Of a stretch of DNA of 64,000 nt, positions 8,981-16,854 are shown in pieces; within the stretch, counting starts at the first letter, position 1, and each line of letters starts with the position of its first letter. Below the pieces are notes generated by a model, which worked only from the letters and a program-made list of their open reading frames with translations, searched no databases and was not told the DNA's origin. Position numbers and translations under genes: made by a program. The stretch covers positions 62,001 to 126,000 of the forward strand of contig JAKVBQ010000003.1 in assembly GCA_022447205.1 (NCBI GenBank). Reading direction: 5' to 3'. This DNA is from Phycisphaerales bacterium. Its GTDB lineage: Bacteria > Planctomycetota > Phycisphaerae > Phycisphaerales > SM1A02.

Positions 8981-10147
8981 CTATGGCCCCTCGTTCCCCG
9001 CCTGCTTCAGCCTTCCACACGAGAGGAACCCGATCGGGTGTTTCGTTCCGCCCTCCAGGGCGAGATCCGCCAGAGCTTCTCCGAGGATCGGACAGAACTT
9101 GAATCCATGACCGCTGAATCCGCAGGCAATGGTCACCGAGGGATTGTCCGGGTGGACATCGAGCACGAAGTGTCGGTCCTCGGAGAGGGTGTAGAGGCAG
9201 GTCGATGCATGGGTCAGTGGACCTTCGGCCGCGGGAATCCGCTCTGCGAGGTGCTGCAGGAGCCAGGCCTCGTCATCTCCATCGATCGTTCTTCTGACCG
9301 TGTCAGGGTCGCACGGCACACCGTCCGAGTGACGGGCGAACTTCAGTCCCGTCGGACCGGGGAACCCGGCACAGATCGGGAACCCGTACTGGAATGAATC
9401 GCCTTCGTCATCAAAGCCCCAGACCGGCAAGCGCCCTTCCCGGAGCGGTTCCGGATCTTGTGGTCGCACCCAACCGAGGAGTTGACGGGTCACCTGCAAC
9501 CTCACCGATGGAAGTTCAACGAGCCGATCGCTCCAGGCACCTGCCGCCACCACCAGGCGGTTCACGCTGATCCGTCCCGATGTGGTCTCCAGGACGATGT
9601 CATTCCCCTCATGATCGATCCTGTCGACCTGGGTCTCGGTCCGGAGTTGTCCGCCGGCCTCCCGTCCCTCCCTGATCAGTGCAGCGATCGCGTTCTCGGG
9701 GCAGATCACACCAGTGTCCGCCTCGTGGAAGCAGATGGAGCCATCCGGCGGACGCAGTGCGGGCCATCGGTGACTTGTTTCCCCGGCATCCAGAAGTTCG
9801 TGCTCGAGGTCATGCCTTGTTGCCGCAAGAAGTGATCCCGCGACGATCTCGCAGTCCGGCGCTCCGATCCATGCCCCACCCGTCCGTACGAAGATCCGTT
9901 CCGGATTCCGGTCATCAAGCTCCTGCCAGAGCCTGCTCGAAGCCCTTGCGAGCGGAACGTAGTCGGGATGTTCGAAGTAGGCGATTCGGAAGATGCGTGA
10001 CTGACCGTGTGATGACCCATGTTCATGCGGAGGGGCCCACCGATCGATGCCGACCACGTCCACGCCCCTGCGTGCCAGTGCTGCGAAGGCCGCTGAACCG
10101 ATGCCCCCCAGTCCGAGCACCGCGACATCGTGGGTCTGATCAATCAT
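8981..10147 (-). CDS. FAD-dependent amine oxidase, sarcosine/N-methyltryptophan oxidase type
   Basis: The 388-residue protein starts with a dinucleotide-binding motif GLGGIG (residues 12-17) followed by GIDRWAPPHEHGSSHGQSR, the signature of MSOX/MTOX flavoproteins, which oxidatively demethylate secondary amino acids to give formaldehyde and peroxide. Near the C-terminus, TCLYTLSEDRHFVLDVHP aligns with the region that holds the cysteine carrying covalent FAD in this family, and GFSGHGFKF follows as in relatives. I chose the ATG at 10147 over the longer frame from 10300 because the added residues are not family-like. The exact amine substrate is unknown. Confidence 0.85.
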   Translation of the reverse strand: MIDQTHDVAVLGLGGIGSAAFAALARRGVDVVGIDRWAPPHEHGSSHGQSRIFRIAYFEHPDYVPLARASSRLWQELDDRNPERIFVRTGGAWIGAPDCEIVAGSLLAATRHDLEHELLDAGETSHRWPALRPPDGSICFHEADTGVICPENAIAALIREGREAGGQLRTETQVDRIDHEGNDIVLETTSGRISVNRLVVAAGAWSDRLVELPSVRLQVTRQLLGWVRPQDPEPLREGRLPVWGFDDEGDSFQYGFPICAGFPGPTGLKFARHSDGVPCDPDTVRRTIDGDDEAWLLQHLAERIPAAEGPLTHASTCLYTLSEDRHFVLDVHPDNPSVTIACGFSGHGFKFCPILGEALADLALEGGTKHPIGFLSCGRLKQAGNEGP

Positions 10148-10193
10148 CCACGGGACTGTACCCGTCCTCGGCATGACCTGCCGGTCGGTTTCG

Positions 10194-10715
10194 TCAGAAG
10201 TCGAATTCAAGCACGCTGGTGCGTTCCACGCCATCGGGCACCGCGGCCGCCTGGATCGTCCAGAGACCTGGTGCGAGGTGCAACGACCTGCGACTTTCAT
10301 CGAGGACGTGAATCGAACCTTCCTCGAAGTTGCGAAGGATCACCGCGACCTGATGCGTTCCACTCACCCCACTGGCACGCACCTGGATCGGACGAGGGTT
10401 CTCGAATCCGACCATGATCGATGCGTCGCCGTTGTTCCTCTCGGCGTTCGATGCAAGGGAGATGATGATCTCGGCGGAGTCCACGATGATCATCGCTTCG
10501 GAACTGCCGATTTCGCCACCTCCCGAGGAAACCCGCAACACCGACTCCTGCTCGAGCTCCTCGCGCACGATCCTGAGCTCGGGTCCATGTGGCGTCTCCA
10601 CGTGAGCCATGAGCATCGCGTTCGTCCACCTGACCGGATGCCGTCCTCCCCCACCGTGCTCATTGATCGTTCGGAAGCCTTCGCTTGTCGGCCTGCCGAT
10701 GTTGATTCGTCGCAT
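10194..10715 (-). CDS. Hypothetical protein, all-beta-looking
   Basis: I do not recognise this 173-residue protein. Its sequence alternates short hydrophobic strands with glycine- and serine-rich turns (for example QVAVILRNFEEGSIHVLD and LAPGLWTIQAAAVPDGVE), which suggests a beta-sandwich. There is no signal peptide or membrane helix from the ATG at 10715; the frame stays open for 15 codons before that without another ATG. It lies between the flavoprotein and the GH38 gene on the same strand, 46 bases from the former. A protein-like stretch in another frame just upstream (about 10667-10830) leaves the true 5' end uncertain. Confidence 0.5.
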   Translation of the reverse strand: MRRINIGRPTSEGFRTINEHGGGGRHPVRWTNAMLMAHVETPHGPELRIVREELEQESVLRVSSGGGEIGSSEAMIIVDSAEIIISLASNAERNNGDASIMVGFENPRPIQVRASGVSGTHQVAVILRNFEEGSIHVLDESRRSLHLAPGLWTIQAAAVPDGVERTSVLEFDF

Positions 10716-10805
10716 CGGGATACTCCAGCTGACCCTTGTTCCCGGGTGGTACGTCCGGGATCATCTCCAGGGTCGCTGGAATGTCGAGGTTCTCGAGGAA
10801 ACGCC

Positions 10806-13800
10806 TCAGCGCATCAGTATCGAGCGTATCTGGTAGGGACCGATCTTCACCTCGAGTCCGCCCGACCGGACCTCGATCGCCTCGTCCTCGATCGGATTCT
10901 CATGAAGATCCACCAGGGTGCCGGTGCTTCGGCCCGTGGGGAGTTCGATCCGGACGGATCCCGTTCCTCCCCTTCTTTCGACGATCCGCACCACGACGCC
11001 GTCCCCGGATTCCGAGGGCTTGCAGGCGGCGATCTCGACACTCGTGTCACTGCATGAAACAGGCAGCGCGCTCCAGCCGTCGTTGATCCGACCATGCACG
11101 CCTGCCGGTGCGGGAACGGAACGCATCCTGCACCCGAACGCTTCCGCTTCCTCGTCGACACCAGCGGAACGCCAGTCACCGCCGTGGGGCATCAATCCGT
11201 ATGAGAATTCGTGTCGTCCCCGGTCCGCTTCCGGATCGGGGAAGCTGGTGGCGCGAACCAGTGAGAGGCCCATGACGTTGTCGCGGCAGGAACGTCCGAA
11301 CCTCGAGCCGTCGTCAAGCACGGCGAGCCCACGTCCCGGTTGCGAGAGATCCATCCAGAGATGACCCGGGACCTCGAAGGCGGCCTTCTCCCAGGAGGTG
11401 TTGGCGTGCGTCGGCCGTTCGATCGAGCCGAACTGGATGCCGTAGGTGGCCGACCGTGCACGGATGCTCGGGGCGAATTCGGCACGGAGGATCGCATGGT
11501 CCTCCTGCCAGTCGAGATCGTTCTCGATCCTGAGGACCCTTGATCCCGCATCGAGGATGTATCGCTGGGTGATCGAACTCGACCTGCCGATCTTTCGGCT
11601 GACCCGTATCGATCCTCGAAGGGGACCATCATCCTGAACCGAGATCTCCGCACCGGACTCGACCTGGGGAATGCGGACATCGGTGTAGTCCCGGTCGAGA
11701 TCCCATGCCTCCCAGCGACGAGGGCGATCCGGATGGATCACCAGCGTGTTCATCGGATCATCGAATCCGACCGAATGCTCGTTCGATGCAAGTCTCCTGA
11801 TGCATCCTGCATCGTCGAGTTCGATCTCGAGGAGTCCGTTCGCCAGGCTGCGCGGACCGGTCTGGACCGATTCCTTCGGAGCTGCGTCGTCCGCGAGGTC
11901 GATGATCCTGATTCCAAGCCCCGGTACATCACGTGCGATGCGCAGTCCCGCCTCGCTCTCGACGACCGCGGTTCTCCCGGTCGAGCATGGATTCCATACG
12001 AGGAGTGGTCTCCTGGTGTGTCGTGTGTCGACCAGGGTCTCGATCCTTCGAAGACCCTCGGTGAGCTCATGCGTGCAGTCGAGATGGACCGCATCCAGGT
12101 CTCGATGCGCATCCTCGTAGACGGAACCGATCGAGGAGCCGGGGATGATGTCGTGGAACTGGTTCAGGAGGACCTGCTTCCAGGTCCGATCGAGCCATGG
12201 CCTGATGCCGTCGATGACCTCGCGATCCGCGACATCCCCGGCGGTGGTGAGGATCTCGATCTCGCGCAGGTCGCGTTCCGCTCGTCGGTTCGAGGCCTTG
12301 AGCCGTGCATGCGTCGTGTAGGTGCCGCGGTGGAGTTCAAGGTAGAGCTCGCCGTCCCAGACCGGAGGTGGTGGACCATCCTCGAACGAGGCGTGGAGTC
12401 GACGACAGAACTCCGTGGTCGAGCACGATGCGACATCCGGCATCCCTCGAGAGATCGCGGCGAGCTCCGCGTTCATGATCTGCTCTTCGTCCGGTCCGCC
12501 TCCCCCGTCACCCCACCCGTAGGGCTGGAGCCAGGTCATGGCACGCGTGCCGTCACTCGACAGCAGTCGTTCCTCGGCATCGACGAAGTCCTGCGGCATG
12601 ATCGAGGAGTTGTAGTTGTGCCCCGGCGTGAAGTGCGACATCACCTCGGATCCGTCGATCCCCCTCCAGTTGAAGGTGACATGCGGGAATCGATTGGTCT
12701 CCGACCACGCGATCTTGTTGGTGATGAACGTCTCGAGTCCTGCCAACCGGCAGATTTGCGGGAGGGATGCCGGGAAACCGAAGGTGTCCGGGAGATAGAG
12801 GAACTCCTGGGGTGCGGCGTCCCCGAAGCGATCCTTCCAGTACCTGGTTCCATGGACGATCTGTCGGATCAGGGACTCGCCGCTGGGGATGTTCGCGTCG
12901 GGTTCGATCCACATCGCCCCGGCCGCCTCCCATCGCCCATTCTCGACCTGCCTGCTGATGCGTTCGAAGAGGTCCGGTGAATCAGCCTCGACCCAGGCGT
13001 ACTGCTGTGGCTGGCTGCAGAGGAACCTGAAGTCCGGATGTCTCTCCAGGTTCTGCAGCTGCGTTGCAAACGTACGCAGGCACTTGCGCCGTGTCTCCCG
13101 GATCGGCCACAGCCAGGCGGTGTCGATGTGGGCGTGTCCCATGGCCACGCAGGTCGTCGGTCGCTTGTTTCCATCCTGGAGCAGCGCTTCCAGTTCGAGC
13201 AGGTGCTCCTTCGTGATGCTGATCCGATCCTCGGCAAGCAGGGCGCTTCTGATCTTCCTGAGTCCGGCATCAAGCTGGTGGGCGGTCGGTTCCGCGGCAT
13301 CGGCGGTCCGCATCAACCTCGTCGCGAACAACCAGGTCCGTGCGAACCGTTCCGCGAGATCGTCCCGGACCTGGAGTTCCGCCGCATCCAATCGACCCGG
13401 TCGGCTCTCCTTCCATCGTCCGTGCTCCTCGCCATGCTCCCACCAGAAGAGTGATGCGCCGAGCGGGCGGTTGCACGCGGCTTCGATGAGCAGTTCGATC
13501 GTCCCTTCACCCGCCGTGCCGAGCGGAGCGTGGTGGTGATACGGGTCGAAACCGTGTGCCGGTGTTCCGTTCCTCCAGAGAAGTGCCTCGGTACCGCTCG
13601 AGAAGTGGAGGACGATGGGGCGACCCCGCATCGATTCCGGAACATGCCCTCGAAGCCTGAACCACGCGGTGGACCAGATCGGCCCCCACCTGAACCCCGG
13701 CTCGACCTCCTCGTACGCTCGGCCGGCAGCCTCTTCCGACCCGATGTGATCCATGCACTGATGGACTGTCACATCCAGCGGGTGGGACTCGATGACGATC

Positions 13801-13868
13801 AGTGGTGCGAGAACCTCGTCGTGGAACGTCTCGAAGCCGAGTGCTGCATAGTCGATGTCGCCAAGCAT
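10806..13868 (-). CDS. Alpha-mannosidase, glycoside hydrolase family 38
   Basis: This 1020-residue protein matches class II alpha-mannosidases. After an N-terminal beta domain, the catalytic barrel begins with GHAHIDTAWLWP (zinc ligands H and D near residues 246-249). The zinc site and nucleophile follow in the block FLYLPDTFGF (Asp about residue 361), preceded by MWIEPDANIPSGESLIRQ. The C-terminal half is the beta-rich mannosidase domain. No signal peptide is visible, so it probably works in the cytoplasm on mannose oligosaccharides taken up or recycled. The length is usual for family members. It follows the terminator of the upstream dockerin gene and is probably transcribed alone or with the two genes downstream. 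Confidence 0.92.
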   Translation of the reverse strand: MLGDIDYAALGFETFHDEVLAPLIVIESHPLDVTVHQCMDHIGSEEAAGRAYEEVEPGFRWGPIWSTAWFRLRGHVPESMRGRPIVLHFSSGTEALLWRNGTPAHGFDPYHHHAPLGTAGEGTIELLIEAACNRPLGASLFWWEHGEEHGRWKESRPGRLDAAELQVRDDLAERFARTWLFATRLMRTADAAEPTAHQLDAGLRKIRSALLAEDRISITKEHLLELEALLQDGNKRPTTCVAMGHAHIDTAWLWPIRETRRKCLRTFATQLQNLERHPDFRFLCSQPQQYAWVEADSPDLFERISRQVENGRWEAAGAMWIEPDANIPSGESLIRQIVHGTRYWKDRFGDAAPQEFLYLPDTFGFPASLPQICRLAGLETFITNKIAWSETNRFPHVTFNWRGIDGSEVMSHFTPGHNYNSSIMPQDFVDAEERLLSSDGTRAMTWLQPYGWGDGGGGPDEEQIMNAELAAISRGMPDVASCSTTEFCRRLHASFEDGPPPPVWDGELYLELHRGTYTTHARLKASNRRAERDLREIEILTTAGDVADREVIDGIRPWLDRTWKQVLLNQFHDIIPGSSIGSVYEDAHRDLDAVHLDCTHELTEGLRRIETLVDTRHTRRPLLVWNPCSTGRTAVVESEAGLRIARDVPGLGIRIIDLADDAAPKESVQTGPRSLANGLLEIELDDAGCIRRLASNEHSVGFDDPMNTLVIHPDRPRRWEAWDLDRDYTDVRIPQVESGAEISVQDDGPLRGSIRVSRKIGRSSSITQRYILDAGSRVLRIENDLDWQEDHAILRAEFAPSIRARSATYGIQFGSIERPTHANTSWEKAAFEVPGHLWMDLSQPGRGLAVLDDGSRFGRSCRDNVMGLSLVRATSFPDPEADRGRHEFSYGLMPHGGDWRSAGVDEEAEAFGCRMRSVPAPAGVHGRINDGWSALPVSCSDTSVEIAACKPSESGDGVVVRIVERRGGTGSVRIELPTGRSTGTLVDLHENPIEDEAIEVRSGGLEVKIGPYQIRSILMR

Positions 13869-13898
13869 GCTCCGAGTGTACGTCCCCGATGTGAAAAG

Positions 13899-13930
13899 CG
13901 CCTCCCGTTCTCCGAGGAGAACGGGAGGCG
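13899..13930 (-). terminator. Rho-independent terminator of the dockerin-like gene
   Basis: A perfect 14-bp stem (13899-13912 with 13917-13930) closes a 4-base loop. Read on the minus strand the stem is followed by CTTTTC. It lies 34 bases past the stop of the dockerin-like gene and 30 bases before the GH38 start, so it separates the two transcription units. Confidence 0.9.
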
Positions 13931-13964
13931 ACGCAGAGGAGGAATGAGCCGTGTGGAGTCCTGT

Positions 13965-15011
13965 TCAGAGGCGACCCATCAGGATGACGATGTCCTTGAT
14001 GTCGACCTTGCCGTCGCGGTCGAGGTCACCCTTGGTCCTCGACTTCTTCGAGGTCCGGCTGGGGTCCTCGATGTCGACCTTGTCGTTGGAGGGCTTGTCC
14101 TGGTACCGGTCCGCGCCATTGTCGGAGAGCTGGGGACCGTACTGACCCGGCTGGCTGTTGCGATCGAAGGACTGCATGCTTCTGAACTGATCGCCCTTCG
14201 TCGATGAACCGGTTCCACACCGCTCGCCGGGCTTCCGTCCGGGCTTCTGACCGGGCTTCAGGTCGGGCTTGCGCGCGGGCTTCAGTCCGGGCTTCTGCGC
14301 CGGCTTCGGCTTCGGCATCGGGGTCACGTCACCGAGTCCCTTGCCCTTCTCCTTGTCCAGACCGGGCTTCCTGGCGTTGTTGTCGGAGAGCAGGGTGATC
14401 ATGTCGGCGAGGTCGAGGTGGTTGACCTTGCCGTCGCCGTTGATGTCGGCGGGGTCATCGGCATCGGACTGCTGCCAGTCGATTTCCGCCCAGACTGCAC
14501 TTCCATACTGGTCGGTCTCGATGGTGGCCCAGTAGGTGCCGGCACGGAGCTGGGTGACCTGGTCGGCGTGACCGAGTTCCGCGATCTGGTATTCACCATC
14601 CCAGAATCGAACGTTCGATCCTTCCAGGCATCGACTCATGCGGAAGAGCGTGGGGCGGTCCACGGTGAACTGCACCTCGACTGCGGCAGCTCCATTCCCA
14701 CCATCAACGACGATCCGACCGTCCTTGTCGTTCGAGTTTCCATTCTGACCGGGCACCGAGCTGCCGGCGGAAAGGATGAACCACGCATCATCGGTGTGCA
14801 GGTAGGCGGAGGTCATGCCGCCACCACAGGAGGAGTTGGCTTCGTAGGTGCCGTTGTACGTGATCTTCTCCTCGACGAGATCATGCTCGCTTCCGCTGAA
14901 GCAGTTGCTTTCAGCGCTGAGGATCGCTTCGCCGTACTGAAGATCGGCGCATGCGCCGGCGGTGAGGATCAGTGCGGTGGTGGTTCCGATGAGCTTTGTG
15001 CAGTTGGTCAT
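13965..15011 (-). CDS. Secreted protein with two dockerin-type calcium repeats and a Lys-Pro-rich linker
   Basis: The 348-residue precursor has a Sec signal peptide (residues 1-22, ending GACA). Residues 25-180 form an unknown domain with three or more cysteines and a beta-rich look, resembling pre-peptidase C-terminal-like domains (FTVDRPTLFRMSRC ... AGTYWATIETD). A first dockerin/EF-hand-like repeat, DINGDGKVNHLDLADMI, is at 189-205. Residues 232-262 are a KPG/KPxxKP-type repetitive linker. A second repeat, GDLDRDGKVDIKDIVILMG, ends the protein at 328-346, with a weak copy near 309-316. In Planctomycetota such repeats serve as calcium-binding sorting or assembly units rather than cellulosome parts. 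No cohesin is seen in the window. Confidence 0.75.
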   Translation of the reverse strand: MTNCTKLIGTTTALILTAGACADLQYGEAILSAESNCFSGSEHDLVEEKITYNGTYEANSSCGGGMTSAYLHTDDAWFILSAGSSVPGQNGNSNDKDGRIVVDGGNGAAAVEVQFTVDRPTLFRMSRCLEGSNVRFWDGEYQIAELGHADQVTQLRAGTYWATIETDQYGSAVWAEIDWQQSDADDPADINGDGKVNHLDLADMITLLSDNNARKPGLDKEKGKGLGDVTPMPKPKPAQKPGLKPARKPDLKPGQKPGRKPGERCGTGSSTKGDQFRSMQSFDRNSQPGQYGPQLSDNGADRYQDKPSNDKVDIEDPSRTSKKSRTKGDLDRDGKVDIKDIVILMGRL

Positions 15012-15195
15012 CTTGAGTGGTCTCCGTTGGGTGTTTCCTGCGTCAGGGCGGATTCGTCATCCGCTCACCCCCCCCTATGGAGCTGCTCGAGGAATGTGAC
15101 GGCAGACGTCGACGATCGCCGCGATTTCCCGGTCATCTGATTCACGTTTCGCCATTTCGCACCGTGCCTGGTCGAGGCAGCGGGTCGGTCCGGTG

Positions 15196-16632
15196 TCAGG
15201 TGCCCTGACGCGCCCTCTGCCGACCGGCTGCGCACCATGCGTTCCATCCGCCAGCCATGTTGATGACGGTATGCCCCTCTCTCTGGAGTGCGGAGCATGC
15301 ACTGGCGCTTCGGACGCCGCCGAGGCACTGCACCACCAGACCCTGCCCCTCCTCAGGGACTGGAATCAGGCTGCCATCGGCGAACAGCCTGGTATGCGGG
15401 AGGTTGCTGGCCCCCTCGAGATGTCCGGCATCGAACTCATCACCCCTGCGGACGTCGAGAATCTCGGGAACATCTCCTGCTTCGAATGCCTCGTGCAGGG
15501 TTTCGGCACTGATCTCCCTGATCGTGGCCAGGGTCTCTTGTGGTTGGCTGCCCCGCCAGGCCTCGAAGGCCTCGAGGCTGCACCAGGCGGTCAATCGGTC
15601 CAGGCCGATCCTGACCAATCCTCTCTTTACACGTTCCAGGTCAGCAGGCTTGCAGATCAGTGCAAGTTCTTGTTCAGGAAGGACATACGAACCAACCGTG
15701 GCCGAAAGGAATGCGCCGGTCTTCGACCAGATCGATCCGGGCAGGTGACCCGCTGCGAAGTCTGCCCAGGGCCTGAGGTCAATGACCTGACGGCCTCCAG
15801 ACGTAAGTTCCTGTGGAGAAACAGCTTCCGGATCGGGCAGCTGCCCGAGCCGGGGCACCCCATCCCGGTTCTGTTGCTTCATGCGAGCGAAGTAGAGGGG
15901 TGGGGCCGGCTGCCCGGTCAGCATGTTCGAGATGAAGGCATCCTCCTGCTCACTGAGCTTGAGGGCCTTGTTGAAACGTCGTTCGTACCCGACCGTCGAC
16001 TGTGGGATCGCGCCAAGGGCCTTCCCGCAGGCACTGCCTGCTCCATGGGCAGGCAGGATCTGCACGAAGTCCGGAAGTTCGAGGAAGGCACGGGCACTCT
16101 CGCCGAGATCCCGAGCTGCTGCCTCCATCACGCCTTCGACACCCGCTGCGGTCTCGAGCAGATCCGGTCGACCCAGGTCCCCGACGAAGACGAAGTCCCC
16201 ACTCAGGAGTGCCATGGGTTCATCCGCGCCTCCACCCAGATCGGTGACCAGGTAGCTCACGTGCTCGGGTGTGTGTCCGGGGGTGTGCAGGACGGTGAAC
16301 TTGATGCCACCGATCCGGAAGGTGTCCCCACCACGGTGTTCGACATGGTCATGGTCTGCGAGCCATCGTGAGCGCCAGTCATCGCCGCCTTCACCGGAGA
16401 CGTGGACGCGAGCGCCGGTCGCTTCGGCGAGTTCCCGCGCGCCCGAGAGGAAATCCGCGTGGATGTGGGTCTCCGCCACGTCGGTGATTCGAAGGTCGTG
16501 ACGTCGTGCCAGATCCAGATACTGATCGATGTCCCGTTCGGGGTCGATCACGATCGCCTCGCCGGTCTTCTGGCAACCGATCAACCAGGCCGCCTGGGCA
16601 AGGTCCTCGTCGAAGATCTGTCTCAGGAGCAT
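15196..16632 (-). CDS. MBL-fold hydrolase fused to two rhodanese domains (persulfide metabolism)
   Basis: Residues 1-250 form a metallo-beta-lactamase domain with THIHADFLSG, HTPGHTPEH and SGDFVFVGDLGRPD, the pattern of ETHE1/CstB-type persulfide dioxygenases in which the second metal site is reduced. LPAHGAGSACG follows, as in the family. A first rhodanese domain (about 275-350) has VIDLRPWADFAAGHLPGS, and its cysteine lies in an atypical loop, CKPADL. A second rhodanese domain (about 370-470) has ILDVRRGDEFDAGHLEGA and the standard active loop CLGGVRS. The enzyme likely oxidises glutathione- or protein-bound persulfides and moves sulfane sulfur in the cytoplasm. It is divergent from the AP/TPR/sulfotransferase gene. 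Confidence 0.88.
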   Translation of the reverse strand: MLLRQIFDEDLAQAAWLIGCQKTGEAIVIDPERDIDQYLDLARRHDLRITDVAETHIHADFLSGARELAEATGARVHVSGEGGDDWRSRWLADHDHVEHRGGDTFRIGGIKFTVLHTPGHTPEHVSYLVTDLGGGADEPMALLSGDFVFVGDLGRPDLLETAAGVEGVMEAAARDLGESARAFLELPDFVQILPAHGAGSACGKALGAIPQSTVGYERRFNKALKLSEQEDAFISNMLTGQPAPPLYFARMKQQNRDGVPRLGQLPDPEAVSPQELTSGGRQVIDLRPWADFAAGHLPGSIWSKTGAFLSATVGSYVLPEQELALICKPADLERVKRGLVRIGLDRLTAWCSLEAFEAWRGSQPQETLATIREISAETLHEAFEAGDVPEILDVRRGDEFDAGHLEGASNLPHTRLFADGSLIPVPEEGQGLVVQCLGGVRSASACSALQREGHTVINMAGGWNAWCAAGRQRARQGT

Positions 16633-16854
16633 GGTGCATCACCTCATGGAGAAGGTACGGACTGTCGGCGGGGCTCACGTGCGTGCGGCGATAATATGCG
16701 GTTTCCGGTGTCTGATCACCGACATGCCTCGTTGCGTCAACTGTACTCCATCATGACCCCGTGGATCCACTCCCGCGACCGGCTTCAAGCGAGCAAGGCT
16801 CCCTTCCTGCTGCATGTATGAAGGGGGCTTCTTCCTGAGTATGCTGGTCGGACC

